Positions 8,566 through 16,926 of a stretch of DNA of 64,000 bases are shown piece by piece. Origin of the DNA: UBA10364 sp905182675. GTDB lineage: Bacteria; Bacteroidota; Bacteroidia; Flavobacteriales; Schleiferiaceae. The notes under the pieces are model-generated. The model was not told the DNA's origin, searched no databases, and saw nothing but the letters and a program-made list of their open reading frames with translations. The translations under genes were made by a program, and so were the position numbers. Every line of letters begins with the position of its first letter. The stretch's first letter is position 1. Location: positions 11,913-75,912 of the forward strand of contig CAWVWE010000010.1 of the NCBI GenBank assembly GCA_963933975.1, written 5' to 3'.

Positions 8566-9615
8566 CTACTCCTCCACCTTATTAGCCAATTGTCCACAAG
8601 CAGCATCAATGTCTTGCCCCCTAGAATGTCTAATCGTAGTTATGATCCCTTTGCTCTCCAGGGTTTCCTTATACATATTGACCGCTTCCTGAGAAGCCTG
8701 GGTATATGGGCCATTATCGATTGGGTTGTATTGAATGATATTCACCTTAGTAGGTATGGCACCACAAAACTTAGCAAGCGCTTTGACATCTTGCTCAGTG
8801 TCGTTGAGATCCTTCCAAATCACATATTCAAAAGTCACCCCCCTACCGGTCTTCGCATACCAGTATTGCAAACTTTCACGGAGGTCCACTAACGTGGCAC
8901 TTTTATGCGCTAATGGCATAAGTTTAGCACGTTTCTCCTCAATCGCACTATGGAGAGATATGGCTAAATTAAACTTGACACCATCATCCGCCATCCTCTT
9001 GATAAGCTTAGGAACTCCAATAGTACTTAGGGTGATTCTTCGAGGGGATAAACCTAGACCCTTAGGATCTGTTATTTTCTCTATAGCGGCAAGCACGTTA
9101 TTATAATTCAGTAACGGCTCTCCCATACCCATGAAAACAATATTCGTTAGAGGGCGGCCAAAATACTCCTTGCCTTGATTATGAATAACAACGACTTGGT
9201 CATAGATTTCATCTGGACCAAGGTTACGCATGCGCTTTAAAGAGGCCGTAGCGCAGAAAGTACAGTCAAGTGAACACCCCACTTGTGAACTTACACAGGC
9301 TGTAATACGTTTTTCGGTAGGGATCAGTACGGATTCTACAAATGCACCGTCATGAAGTTTAACGGCATTTTTAATAGTACCGTCTTTTGACCTTTGCATA
9401 AGATCAACCTCAAGCAAATTGAAGTTGAAATTAGCATTCAACAAAGCTCTAGTAGATATACTCAGGTTGGTCATCTCATCGAAACTTGAGGCGCTTTTTT
9501 GCCACAACCACTGGTATACTTGTTTGGCACGAAATGACTGCTCATTATGTGCTTCAAAGAACTCGATAATGGCTTCTTGACTCAGTCCTCTTATGTCCCT
9601 TTTCTTCTCAATCAT
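8566..9615 (-). CDS. rlmN: Dual-specificity 23S rRNA/tRNA adenine-C2 methyltransferase RlmN
   Basis: A 349-residue radical-SAM enzyme that methylates C2 of A2503 in 23S rRNA and of A37 in some tRNAs. The cluster motif CxxxCxxC is Cys114, Cys118, Cys121 (GCSLDCTFC). The two catalytic cysteines of the family are present as Cys107 (ACVSSQVG) and Cys340 (DAACGQL). GMGEPLLNY is the SAM-binding GEP motif. A perfect TATCTTTG promoter box ends only five bases before the ATG, so the mRNA should be leaderless or nearly so. Pirin lies 33 bases upstream on the same strand. Confidence 0.96.
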   Translation of the reverse strand: MIEKKRDIRGLSQEAIIEFFEAHNEQSFRAKQVYQWLWQKSASSFDEMTNLSISTRALLNANFNFNLLEVDLMQRSKDGTIKNAVKLHDGAFVESVLIPTEKRITACVSSQVGCSLDCTFCATASLKRMRNLGPDEIYDQVVVIHNQGKEYFGRPLTNIVFMGMGEPLLNYNNVLAAIEKITDPKGLGLSPRRITLSTIGVPKLIKRMADDGVKFNLAISLHSAIEEKRAKLMPLAHKSATLVDLRESLQYWYAKTGRGVTFEYVIWKDLNDTEQDVKALAKFCGAIPTKVNIIQYNPIDNGPYTQASQEAVNMYKETLESKGIITTIRHSRGQDIDAACGQLANKVEE

Positions 9616-9620
9616 GGTTG

Positions 9621-9628
9621 CAAAGATA
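9621..9628 (-). promoter_or_regulatory. -7 element TATCTTTG before rlmN
   Basis: A perfect match to the Bacteroidota -7 box TAnnTTTG, ending five bases before the rlmN ATG. It predicts transcription starting at or next to the start codon and supports the chosen start. No clear TTTG -33 element is seen. Confidence 0.6.
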
Positions 9629-9648
9629 CATGCAAAGCACTTGCTGCC

Positions 9649-10506
9649 CTAGGGTAGATCTCTTTCAACAAGAACACCCATCTTTCCCATTTGATAATCC
9701 CGCATCGCCTCCATAATCTCAGTTTGATTATTCATGACAAACGGGCCATAACTTTCCACCTTTTCTTCAATAGGCAGAGCGCTTACAAACAGAATTTTGC
9801 TGGATTCAGATGGATTTAGGGTGTATATTCCACTAGACATGTGATACAGCATATGTTCTTCTACTAGCCCATATCCCTGTAATGAGCCTCCTCCACTTAG
9901 GAAGTAGAATAAACCATTTTCACCATCCTTTACTTCAAAAGTTAAAGGTTCTGTAGTTGTATGACCGTGCATGGAAGCAACGGCATAAGCACCTCTAAGC
10001 GGGCCTTTTGGGCCTCCAGGTATTGGACTGCCAGAGGTGATTCTTAAATCAGGATGGTCGGCTACTGCAGGTAATTCTTCCTTTTGAAATGGAAGGTATA
10101 CCGGTTCCATCATTTTATGTGATTTAGGAAGGTTAATCCAAATTTGTATGATCTCTTGGGTGCCACCTGACTCGCAAAGTAGTGCCGGTGGTCGTTCACT
10201 ATGAACAATACCTAAACCTACATCCATCCATTGAACACCGCCAGCACCAACCACGCTATTGTTGCCTCTGCTATCTCTATGATGCACCCCGCCCTGCCAA
10301 ATAAATGTCACCGGTGAAAAGCCCCGATGAGGATGCGGACCCACACCTGCGTTCCACTTGTCAGCACCTTCCAAAACCTCAGCGGTATGGTGATGAATCA
10401 ATAAAAAAGGACTTATTTGATCTATAGATTGGGTTGGAATCGGTTGCTTAAGAGGGATGTTTCCCATCATCACTTCGTGAGCAGGTAGTGCACGCAATAC
10501 TGGCAT
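9649..10506 (-). CDS. Pirin family protein (bicupin)
   Basis: 285 residues. The N-terminal cupin carries the full pirin metal signature: HPHRGF (H58, H60), HHRDSRGN, then VQWMDVGLGIVHSE with H102 and E104 as the remaining ligands. The C-terminal cupin (LRGAYAVASMHGH onward) is also present. Bacterial pirins bind Fe or another metal; some have quercetin 2,3-dioxygenase activity, others act as redox-sensing regulators, so no substrate is assigned. It is the last gene before rlmN and starts 51 bases after the yjjG stop. Cytoplasmic. Confidence 0.9.
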   Translation of the reverse strand: MPVLRALPAHEVMMGNIPLKQPIPTQSIDQISPFLLIHHHTAEVLEGADKWNAGVGPHPHRGFSPVTFIWQGGVHHRDSRGNNSVVGAGGVQWMDVGLGIVHSERPPALLCESGGTQEIIQIWINLPKSHKMMEPVYLPFQKEELPAVADHPDLRITSGSPIPGGPKGPLRGAYAVASMHGHTTTEPLTFEVKDGENGLFYFLSGGGSLQGYGLVEEHMLYHMSSGIYTLNPSESSKILFVSALPIEEKVESYGPFVMNNQTEIMEAMRDYQMGKMGVLVERDLP

Positions 10507-10557
10507 CTCGTCTGTATTTAATAATTTATTGTTCGCCCTAAATTCATAACGTTCTAC

Positions 10558-11253
10558 TTAAAGAATATCTAGCAACTCTTTAAGTTGTGAAATTTCAAAT
10601 GTTACTTTTTCTCTATGTGAATTTTTGTGTGGGTTAAAGTATACTTGATCTATACCCTGCTCCCGAGCTCCTACACAATCAGCAATAAGATTATCACCTA
10701 TCATCAGGCTTTCCTTACGCTGCGCTGTGGCCATCTGAAGTGCTTTTCTGAAAATTTTAGCATCAGGCTTATTTACGCCTACTTGATCGCTACACAGTAA
10801 TACATCGAAAAGTGGTTCAAGACCGCTTTCTGAAAATTTAATTTGCTGACTCTCCTGAAAACCGTTGGTTATAATGTGAAGAATGTAACCCTTCTCTTTT
10901 AAAACATGAAGTACTTCACGGGCATCTTCAATTAAGTGGTTTTGGTAAGGGGTTTCCTGAATATACCGAGTTTCTAATATCCAGGCAATCTCCGGGGAGG
11001 AAACACCAAAGTGCTCAAAGGTCTCTTTAAACCTGCTTTCGCGTAGACCTTGTTTGTCAATTTCGCCGTTACGGTACATATCCCACTTCAATTCGTTGAT
11101 GACGATGTACTTGCGGAAAAAATCACTGAATTCAGGGAGACCTAGATCTGCGAGTCCTAAATCTATAAATAGCTTGCGCAAAGACATTTCAGAATTTTTC
11201 TCAAAGTCCCACAAGGTGTGGTCCCAATCGAAGAAGAGGTGTTTATATTTCAT
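10558..11253 (-). CDS. yjjG: HAD-family pyrimidine nucleotidase, YjjG type
   Basis: A 231-residue haloacid-dehalogenase-fold phosphatase. Motif I is FFDWDHTLWDF (nucleophile Asp9, acid/base Asp11), motif II is IITNGFQ, motif III Lys is in VNKPDAKIF, and motif IV is MIGDNLIADCVGA. The DHTLWDFEKN form is characteristic of YjjG-like nucleotidases, which dephosphorylate non-canonical pyrimidine nucleoside monophosphates and thereby clean the nucleotide pool. Its ATG shares one base with the stop of the FemAB-like gene, so it is the last member of the overlapping run that begins at radC. Confidence 0.88.
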   Translation of the reverse strand: MKYKHLFFDWDHTLWDFEKNSEMSLRKLFIDLGLADLGLPEFSDFFRKYIVINELKWDMYRNGEIDKQGLRESRFKETFEHFGVSSPEIAWILETRYIQETPYQNHLIEDAREVLHVLKEKGYILHIITNGFQESQQIKFSESGLEPLFDVLLCSDQVGVNKPDAKIFRKALQMATAQRKESLMIGDNLIADCVGAREQGIDQVYFNPHKNSHREKVTFEISQLKELLDIL

Positions 11254-12182
11254 TAATAGGTTGAATTAGGTTTAAACAGACGCGCCCAGAATGGCAATCT
11301 GTTCTCTATGTGCATGTAGAAAGGTTCATTCTTAGCGCCAAAACCTGTATAGAATCTTGACAGGCCCGGCAGGCTACTTCCCTCGAAGTCTATGACCTGT
11401 TTTGATCCAGCGACCGTCTGTATATGCTGGTCGATGAGCCAGGCACTAACACCATTATCCTTGCCCCACTCGTTGGTGGCATTCAATAAAAGTGTAGTTC
11501 TTCCTTTCCAATCAATCCAGCATTGAGCGCCCGCAAGTTGGTTATACTCATCTCTAACAGCGTAAAGGCGTGCTCTTTTTTGATAGCTACAAAATTCCAA
11601 AAGTTTCGTCAGACGATCGAGTTCCACGGAAGAGATGCTAGTTTTCTCCTGTGTAGTGGTTTGCCATAGTGTCACAGCCTCCTTAACAGTAGTCCAAGAT
11701 GCCCATTCCAACTTTAGTTGATTGGCCTTCTTTATACTTCTCTTATTTTGAGTAGAGTATTTCAGAATCAATTCTTCATAGGGCGGCGAAGCGTCAATAA
11801 CCAAGTTCGTAAACTCTTTTGGCTTCCAATTTTCATACAATGAAGTCCCAGGACTGAGGAAAAATTCTCCATACACCATATGATCCATGGCACTCTCAAT
11901 CAAAGACCTTGACCATTCCGATGTCAAGGGTATACGGGAATATGGTCCTGTGGACTGCGTTCCAAATGGACGAGTAGAATATTTAAAACTGTTTTTAACA
12001 CGTGGAAAAACGGGCATAACCACATCATAATCACCGTATACGAGTGCGTCCCAACTGTCTGACAACCAGTTTAAATACCAACTAAACCCATAAGGTTGTG
12101 GGCATTCGACTGAGGACACGCACCTATCCCAACGCTCAAAGTCTATGTCTTGATGGGCTATATACTTAAACTTGTGCTGCAT
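11253..12182 (-). CDS. FemAB/GNAT-fold acyltransferase-like protein
   Basis: About 309 residues, counting from Met8 of the longest frame (which starts at 12203). I prefer 12182 because it lessens the overlap with the upstream gene from 38 to 17 bases. No signal peptide. A basic segment NKRSIKKANQ (~130-140) followed by a second GNAT-like half (ARLYAVRDEYNQLAGAQCWIDWKG, NATNEWGKDNGVSAWLI, IDFEGSSLPGLSRFYTGFGA) is the layout of FemAB-like proteins. These transfer amino-acyl or acyl groups to cell-wall or exopolysaccharide precursors. The last motif, a Phe-rich fold after FEGS, is typical of the second GNAT domain. Neighbours point to surface-glycan modification. The substrate is unknown. Confidence 0.68.
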   Translation of the reverse strand: MQHKFKYIAHQDIDFERWDRCVSSVECPQPYGFSWYLNWLSDSWDALVYGDYDVVMPVFPRVKNSFKYSTRPFGTQSTGPYSRIPLTSEWSRSLIESAMDHMVYGEFFLSPGTSLYENWKPKEFTNLVIDASPPYEELILKYSTQNKRSIKKANQLKLEWASWTTVKEAVTLWQTTTQEKTSISSVELDRLTKLLEFCSYQKRARLYAVRDEYNQLAGAQCWIDWKGRTTLLLNATNEWGKDNGVSAWLIDQHIQTVAGSKQVIDFEGSSLPGLSRFYTGFGAKNEPFYMHIENRLPFWARLFKPNSTY

Positions 12183-13470
12183 CAATAAATTCTTTATAAA
12201 CATGAACCCATCCCTGAGTTTCCGGTTCTATTTCACCAAATGTTCTGTTGTGCCAAACCGTGATTAATTCACCACCAACTTCTTTGATCTTTTCTGGCCA
12301 ATTCTTCATTTCCTCTAACGACTCTTTTGGACCTTTTTTTTGATACATGTAATAGGTCGTATCCATGAAAACAAAAGGATGTATAACCAGCGGTAATTCC
12401 GCCTCCAATTCTAAATCATAAAACGTAAATGGTGTCACCAAGCTGGCTCTAAACCCAGCTATCTCAGCATAGCCCATGCTATGGTCATGGGTAATTCCAA
12501 GATCTAATAAAGTCCTGAATGTGTGTGGCATTCTCATTTTTAAATAATGCTGTCTAGACTGCTTGATAGGTTGTCTCAGTACCTCTTGAAGGCTACTAAG
12601 CTCTTTAGAAACATGGAGCTCTTTGCTGTCTGAAGCATAGCTCGGGTGAATCCCAACTTCTGACCAATCAGATATTTCACGAAGTTTGATTGCGGCTTCC
12701 GTGCTATAGGGGCTTACGTTTCTATCATTTCTCCCAAACTCTGCAAAGAGCATAAAGTAAAGCATCGGAATTTGATGCTTTTTATTCCAATTTCGTTGCT
12801 TTCTAAAAGTATCAAAGGGATCTCTTTTGACACCAAATAACACCGTTAACCTCGCTCTAAGTCGCTTAAAATCTAGTTGAGCAATATCTCCAGCTATGGC
12901 TCCCATCGTGCGTAGAGCTCCCTTCCCTTTATAAGCAAAGAGGTTGTCTATATCTATAGAACTGGTGTAGGTGTAATACTGTTTCAATTCAAATTGAGCA
13001 CCCATCCATAGCCTTCCAATCTTAAGCGCCCATTCGTTAATTAAAGGGCGTTCTAAGAAACCATGATGGCTCGCAAAACTTTCACTCGCAGGAAAACGGC
13101 CATGCTGATCCGCTATAAATGGCAAGTATTCTTCGTATCGAGATGCTAAGAAAAATGTTGCTGCAATTGGGTCAAAAGGCAAATCACCTATAGATCGCTG
13201 ACAAAAGATAGGCAGCTTTTCCCATGTTGTACAATAGAACTCCTGATCAACGAGTTCCTTCTCCCAGAGCAATCCTTGAGGCGAGATATGCCAAGAATTT
13301 TTGATCGGAGCTGGGCTATAATTAACCTTTATTCCCTCTGCAGAAGAGAATGCTTCTAAATCAGAATAGTGAATTACATTAACCCGCATTGCAGAGGTGA
13401 AAAGCACCTTTGACGCCCATCTAAATCTAGGCGTATCTAGCGTGCTATATAAGGAAATTATGGCATCCAT
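12166..13470 (-). CDS. Polysaccharide deacetylase family protein with N-terminal DUF7033-like domain
   Basis: 434 residues. The N-terminal part (~1-160), with DPIAATFFLASRYEEY and HGFLERPLINEWA, is the domain commonly fused in front of NodB-like deacetylases in Bacteroidota (DUF7033). The C-terminal part is NodB-like: motif 1 SIDIDN (172-176), motif 2 EVGIHPSY (271-278) with the metal-binding His275, motif 3 SRQHYLK (305-311), and a late LVIHPFVFMD. It would remove N- or O-acetyl groups from a sugar polymer or glycolipid. No signal peptide is visible, so it may act on cytoplasmic precursors. It overlaps the SDR gene by 13 bases. Confidence 0.85.
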   Translation of the reverse strand: MDAIISLYSTLDTPRFRWASKVLFTSAMRVNVIHYSDLEAFSSAEGIKVNYSPAPIKNSWHISPQGLLWEKELVDQEFYCTTWEKLPIFCQRSIGDLPFDPIAATFFLASRYEEYLPFIADQHGRFPASESFASHHGFLERPLINEWALKIGRLWMGAQFELKQYYTYTSSIDIDNLFAYKGKGALRTMGAIAGDIAQLDFKRLRARLTVLFGVKRDPFDTFRKQRNWNKKHQIPMLYFMLFAEFGRNDRNVSPYSTEAAIKLREISDWSEVGIHPSYASDSKELHVSKELSSLQEVLRQPIKQSRQHYLKMRMPHTFRTLLDLGITHDHSMGYAEIAGFRASLVTPFTFYDLELEAELPLVIHPFVFMDTTYYMYQKKGPKESLEEMKNWPEKIKEVGGELITVWHNRTFGEIEPETQGWVHVYKEFIDAAQV

Positions 13471-14174
13471 TGTCCGCCATTTACATGTAAGGTTTGACCC
13501 GTAGTAAAAGGGCTGTTGATCAACAGCTCAATATAAGAGGCGATTTGAGCAGCAGCACCAAACTCGCCATTAGGAATCGTCGTTAGAATTTCATCTAGCA
13601 TGGTTTGAGGGACATCGTTTAGCATTCCCGCATTCATGTACCCATAGGCAATCGTATTTGCTGTAATACCTTTGGAAGCAGTATCAAATGCAACCCCCCT
13701 GATATATCCTTCAAGCGCACTCTTACTTGCCGCATAACCACTAGTGCCAAAGGAAGGTTTGTGCGCCACTACAGAACTCACGCAAATTACACGTCCAAAA
13801 TTCTGACCGCGCATATGGACTAACACTTTTTGAGTACATCGAACAGCTGCATAAAAGTTGATTTCAAACAGCTCGTGCATTTGTTCCGCTGTTAATTTCC
13901 AAGAAGGAGCAGCATGGGCAACTCCGGCGTTATTTATAAGAACATCTGCTCCACCTAAATCGTTCACCCAATCAAATAAAGCATCTACTTGTTTCTGATC
14001 GCACAAATCAGCCGTGAATACCTCAGCATCGATAGACTCCTCCGATAAAAAAGACATCAAGGAGTTGGTGCTGCTTTTTGTAGTGAGCAGAAGACGATAA
14101 CCTCGCTTATAGAGCAATGGAATGATCGACCTGCTAATGCCGCCACCAGCACCTGTAATCAAAATTGTTTTCAT
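13458..14174 (-). CDS. Short-chain dehydrogenase/reductase (FabG-like)
   Basis: A 238-residue classical SDR. The cofactor loop is TGAGGGISRS (7-16), where the usual TGxxxGIG is slightly altered to GGIS. The NNAG motif is at 82-85, catalytic Ser134/135 lie in VSSVVAHK, and Tyr148 and Lys152 in YAASK; HVNGGQWMP closes the C-terminus. It most resembles 3-oxoacyl-ACP reductases and sugar-nucleotide SDRs. Since the neighbours are acyltransferase-, deacetylase- and acetyltransferase-like, a role in making a modified acyl chain or sugar is likely. It overlaps AAC(3) by four bases and the deacetylase by 13. Confidence 0.88.
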   Translation of the reverse strand: MKTILITGAGGGISRSIIPLLYKRGYRLLLTTKSSTNSLMSFLSEESIDAEVFTADLCDQKQVDALFDWVNDLGGADVLINNAGVAHAAPSWKLTAEQMHELFEINFYAAVRCTQKVLVHMRGQNFGRVICVSSVVAHKPSFGTSGYAASKSALEGYIRGVAFDTASKGITANTIAYGYMNAGMLNDVPQTMLDEILTTIPNGEFGAAAQIASYIELLINSPFTTGQTLHVNGGQWMP

Positions 14175-15070
14175 GAGCCTTCAGGGGTATACATGGTTAC
14201 GCCATTACGAGAGTACTCCTCCAAAAGTATGGATTTCATTTTAGCCGCATCCACCAAAAGCGATGGCGCATTTCCAATGACAACTCTTCGCAAGGCACCG
14301 CTACGTTCTAACAATGGAATAAGTTCATCACACAAACGACGTTTACTCATGGTTGGATTATGCACTTTCGTGAGGCAATCTACGATACGTGAATCAGATA
14401 ACTTGATCTTAAACAACTGGCTGTTTTCAAGGTATATGGGAAACTTGAATACCGCATCACCTATCGCATCTTCTACAGCATGTAAACTGGTGCCCGAGTT
14501 GATCAATGTCGTACCTAAATAAAGGATTTGCCCTCCTTGTTCCATGTGTTTATCCCATGGACTGTTTGCTCCATAAGAGGACCCGTCAGTGTGGTGCGCG
14601 CTGGTGTAGAATTTGGCTTTAGGGCCCATTGCTGAAACGGGCTCCAAGGGGTGGGCGCTTCGATATGTTGCCACGTTAGATCTGAAATATTCTGTGATTG
14701 CACCCATTTTTGATGGGGTATTTTCTGGATCAAACAACGCCAATTCATGCGCTGCCTGAAGGGAGTTCACAGGGCTGGTAGGCATCAGCAATGTTGCGCT
14801 TGCGTCCAATGATGCCACCAAGGCCTCTACAACACCCTGAGGACCACCCTCTACATATCCTATCGCACTCAGTGAACTATGGACCAATAGATCTTTATAA
14901 GGGTCAATTCCCGCATTCATTAGGGACGCATGTAAGGATTCACTAGTCCAGGTCTGACCGGCAGCTTTCAGAGTCTCTAACGACTTGCGCTTTGCTTTTT
15001 TCTTTCTTAACCGATTCCACTGCAGTAAACCAGGAGGAAGTAATGACCTAACTATATTTTTCATGCTCAT
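14171..15070 (-). CDS. AAC(3)-family N-acetyltransferase
   Basis: A 299-residue protein with all hallmark blocks of the aminoglycoside 3-N-acetyltransferase (antibiotic_NAT) fold: LLVHSSLSAIG (62-71) binding CoA, LLMPTSP, YRSAHPLEPVSAMG (136-149), then LGTTLINSGTSLHAVE with the catalytic-type His197. It would transfer an acetyl group from CoA to an amino group. Many such proteins sit in glycan clusters and acetylate amino sugars rather than antibiotics; the operon context favours that here. A basic extension (residues 20-30) precedes the domain. It overlaps the toroid gene by 23 bases, an unusually long overlap. Confidence 0.87.
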   Translation of the reverse strand: MSMKNIVRSLLPPGLLQWNRLRKKKAKRKSLETLKAAGQTWTSESLHASLMNAGIDPYKDLLVHSSLSAIGYVEGGPQGVVEALVASLDASATLLMPTSPVNSLQAAHELALFDPENTPSKMGAITEYFRSNVATYRSAHPLEPVSAMGPKAKFYTSAHHTDGSSYGANSPWDKHMEQGGQILYLGTTLINSGTSLHAVEDAIGDAVFKFPIYLENSQLFKIKLSDSRIVDCLTKVHNPTMSKRRLCDELIPLLERSGALRRVVIGNAPSLLVDAAKMKSILLEEYSRNGVTMYTPEGS

Positions 15071-16247
15071 TTAACAAACTGTCTAACATGTATTTCGTTG
15101 CCCAGTTGGGCAAACCAAAAGTTTCATAGCGTCCCCAGAAAGGAAAGCTACCTGGCAGGGCTCCTATCGTTTCTGAATCCTCTCTAGTGCCACGCTTAGC
15201 AATGGCTACGAGCAAAATATTCATTTTAAGAAATGCTTCTTCCCAAATGGGCTCTCCTGTAATTTGAAAGATACTTTCCCAGAGAATGGCCAATTGGGCA
15301 CCTCCAGTAGGAATAAAGCTTTCACTCCCGATCCAATTTTTGGTATATCTACCGCTGAGCATTCCCCTAGAAAGAAACTCTGTCGCTAAGACACGGGCAG
15401 GAACCAATGCGGCTTCTTTGCAATCTTCATTGGAGAGTTTCACCCCTATGTTCCATAAACCATCAACAGTATAAGCAATGGTATGGATAATTGGTTTATC
15501 ATTTTTATGAAGGGTGTTGTCACAATTCGCAAACCAGCCCAACTCATTCTGTTGAGACATTACCCATTTCGCATGAAGTGAGGCCTTTTCTTTCCAAGAC
15601 TCATTCTCAAGTGGAAAGAGATCAACCCACTCTAGTATGGGGGCTACTACATAAGTCCCATATACCCTGATTTCCTCCATGTAGTCATTTGTACTGAATC
15701 TTCCTTGGTCATCCAACTGATCCCATATCCAGTCAATACACCGTTTCGCAGCACCCTTCCAATCCTCGGATTGATCAACGTGATGTAGTGCATGCAATCC
15801 ACGTAAAATTTGACCACTATTAAAGACCACGGAAGGCCTGTCTTGATGAATATATCCACCAGGCCAACCACCATCGGCATGTTGAATACCCAGCAACCAT
15901 TTCCCCGCGGCAACCGCTGCTTGTTTTGCCTCAACCGACCATGCAGAATCCGTAGTACTTGAATACCTCAGTAAGGTCGGAATGATGTAACCCGTTGTTT
16001 CAGGATATGAACTGGTCCAAGACGCATTGAAGTAAAACGTACTAGACCCCGCATCATTACCCGTTGACATACTTTTAATGAGCCATTTCGCAGCATGGTG
16101 CATCGCTTGACTTCGATCTTGACTACTTTGATATTTTAGATACGACTTTAAATAGGCGATTTTATTGACCTCCGCCAATAGAAAACGCCAATGATCGTAC
16201 TTCTTTAAAAATATTGTCCAATTCCTTATATAGCCTACTGCGCCCAT
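15048..16247 (-). CDS. Alpha/alpha-toroid protein (terpene-cyclase/glycosidase-like fold), function unknown
   Basis: 399 residues rich in Trp and paired helices. Repeating segments such as GIQHADGGWPGG, GQILRGLHALHH, CIDWIWDQLDDQGRF and WVMSQQNELGWF resemble the repeats of alpha/alpha six-barrel proteins such as prenyltransferase/squalene-cyclase-like and GH88/GH105/GH127-type folds. The DGGW pattern is reminiscent of QW motifs, but no DxDD cyclase or clear glycosidase acid pair is certain. No signal peptide. Its ATG directly abuts the radC stop (TAG-ATG) and its end overlaps AAC(3), so it is central to the operon. A role on a glycan or lipid-linked intermediate is inferred from neighbours only. 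Confidence 0.7.
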   Translation of the reverse strand: MGAVGYIRNWTIFLKKYDHWRFLLAEVNKIAYLKSYLKYQSSQDRSQAMHHAAKWLIKSMSTGNDAGSSTFYFNASWTSSYPETTGYIIPTLLRYSSTTDSAWSVEAKQAAVAAGKWLLGIQHADGGWPGGYIHQDRPSVVFNSGQILRGLHALHHVDQSEDWKGAAKRCIDWIWDQLDDQGRFSTNDYMEEIRVYGTYVVAPILEWVDLFPLENESWKEKASLHAKWVMSQQNELGWFANCDNTLHKNDKPIIHTIAYTVDGLWNIGVKLSNEDCKEAALVPARVLATEFLSRGMLSGRYTKNWIGSESFIPTGGAQLAILWESIFQITGEPIWEEAFLKMNILLVAIAKRGTREDSETIGALPGSFPFWGRYETFGLPNWATKYMLDSLLNEHEKYS

Positions 16248-16883
16248 CTACAATAATCCTTGATCTGAAAAGCTAAAGTAGCCACTTCGAGCCACAATAA
16301 GGTGATCTAACAGGTTTAGATCTAGAGTCAAACATGCCTCATTTAATTTTTTTGTCATTCTCTTGTCATTTTCACTTGGTTTTAAGGCTCCTGAGGGATG
16401 ATTGTGTGCGACAATCATTGCTGTAGCACCAAACTCTATGGCGCACTTCAATACTATTCTGACATCGGTTACGGTTCCTGTAATCCCACCTCTAAATAAG
16501 GACTGACAACTCAAAGGGATATGTGCTCTATTGAGGTATAGGACATGAAACTCTTCATGTGGAAGAAAGCGTAAGGCTTCAAAATACGGCAAGGCATCTT
16601 GGCTCTTTTTCACCGCTAGAGGCAGTGTAGCAGGGGCACTCCATGCTTTGTGCAACTCTAACATCGCTAAAATTTGTTTTGCTTTCACAGGACCGATTCC
16701 TTTGATGCTTGTCAGAGCTACTATATCGGTCATAACAATTTGATCTATTTCAATAAAATGCTTTGCCAGTTGCGCTGCTAAAACATCTACCTTTTGATAT
16801 TTACTTGATCCATTGAGTACAAAGCTGATTAGCTTTTCCTGCGACCAAGGTACTTGATCGTCAAAAAATAGTGCATTCTTCAT
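16248..16883 (-). CDS. radC: RadC-family JAB/MPN domain protein
   Basis: 211 residues. An N-terminal helix-hairpin-helix lies in ALTSIKGIGPVKAKQI (56-71), and the C-terminal JAB domain has the JAMM metalloprotease-like motif HNHPSG (160-165) with Asp173 as third ligand. The family name comes from a supposed DNA-repair role that has not held up well; its biochemical function is open. It is the first gene of the seven-gene overlapping run, with its stop directly before the toroid ATG. The divergent glycosyltransferase starts 43 bases away. Confidence 0.92.
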   Translation of the reverse strand: MKNALFFDDQVPWSQEKLISFVLNGSSKYQKVDVLAAQLAKHFIEIDQIVMTDIVALTSIKGIGPVKAKQILAMLELHKAWSAPATLPLAVKKSQDALPYFEALRFLPHEEFHVLYLNRAHIPLSCQSLFRGGITGTVTDVRIVLKCAIEFGATAMIVAHNHPSGALKPSENDKRMTKKLNEACLTLDLNLLDHLIVARSGYFSFSDQGLL

Positions 16884-16926
16884 GGTTGATATCGTTAAGG
16901 GTTGCTAAATAAGTTCGACAAGCACG

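Noticed and set aside
14171..15070. AAC(3)-like protein as an aminoglycoside-resistance gene
   Set aside because: It is embedded in an overlapping operon with glycan- or lipid-type enzymes and no mobile element. An amino-sugar substrate is more likely.
16248..16883. RadC/JAB gene as evidence of a mobile island or defence system
   Set aside because: No integrase, transposase, restriction or phage genes and no attachment repeats were found. RadC is also a common core gene in Bacteroidota.
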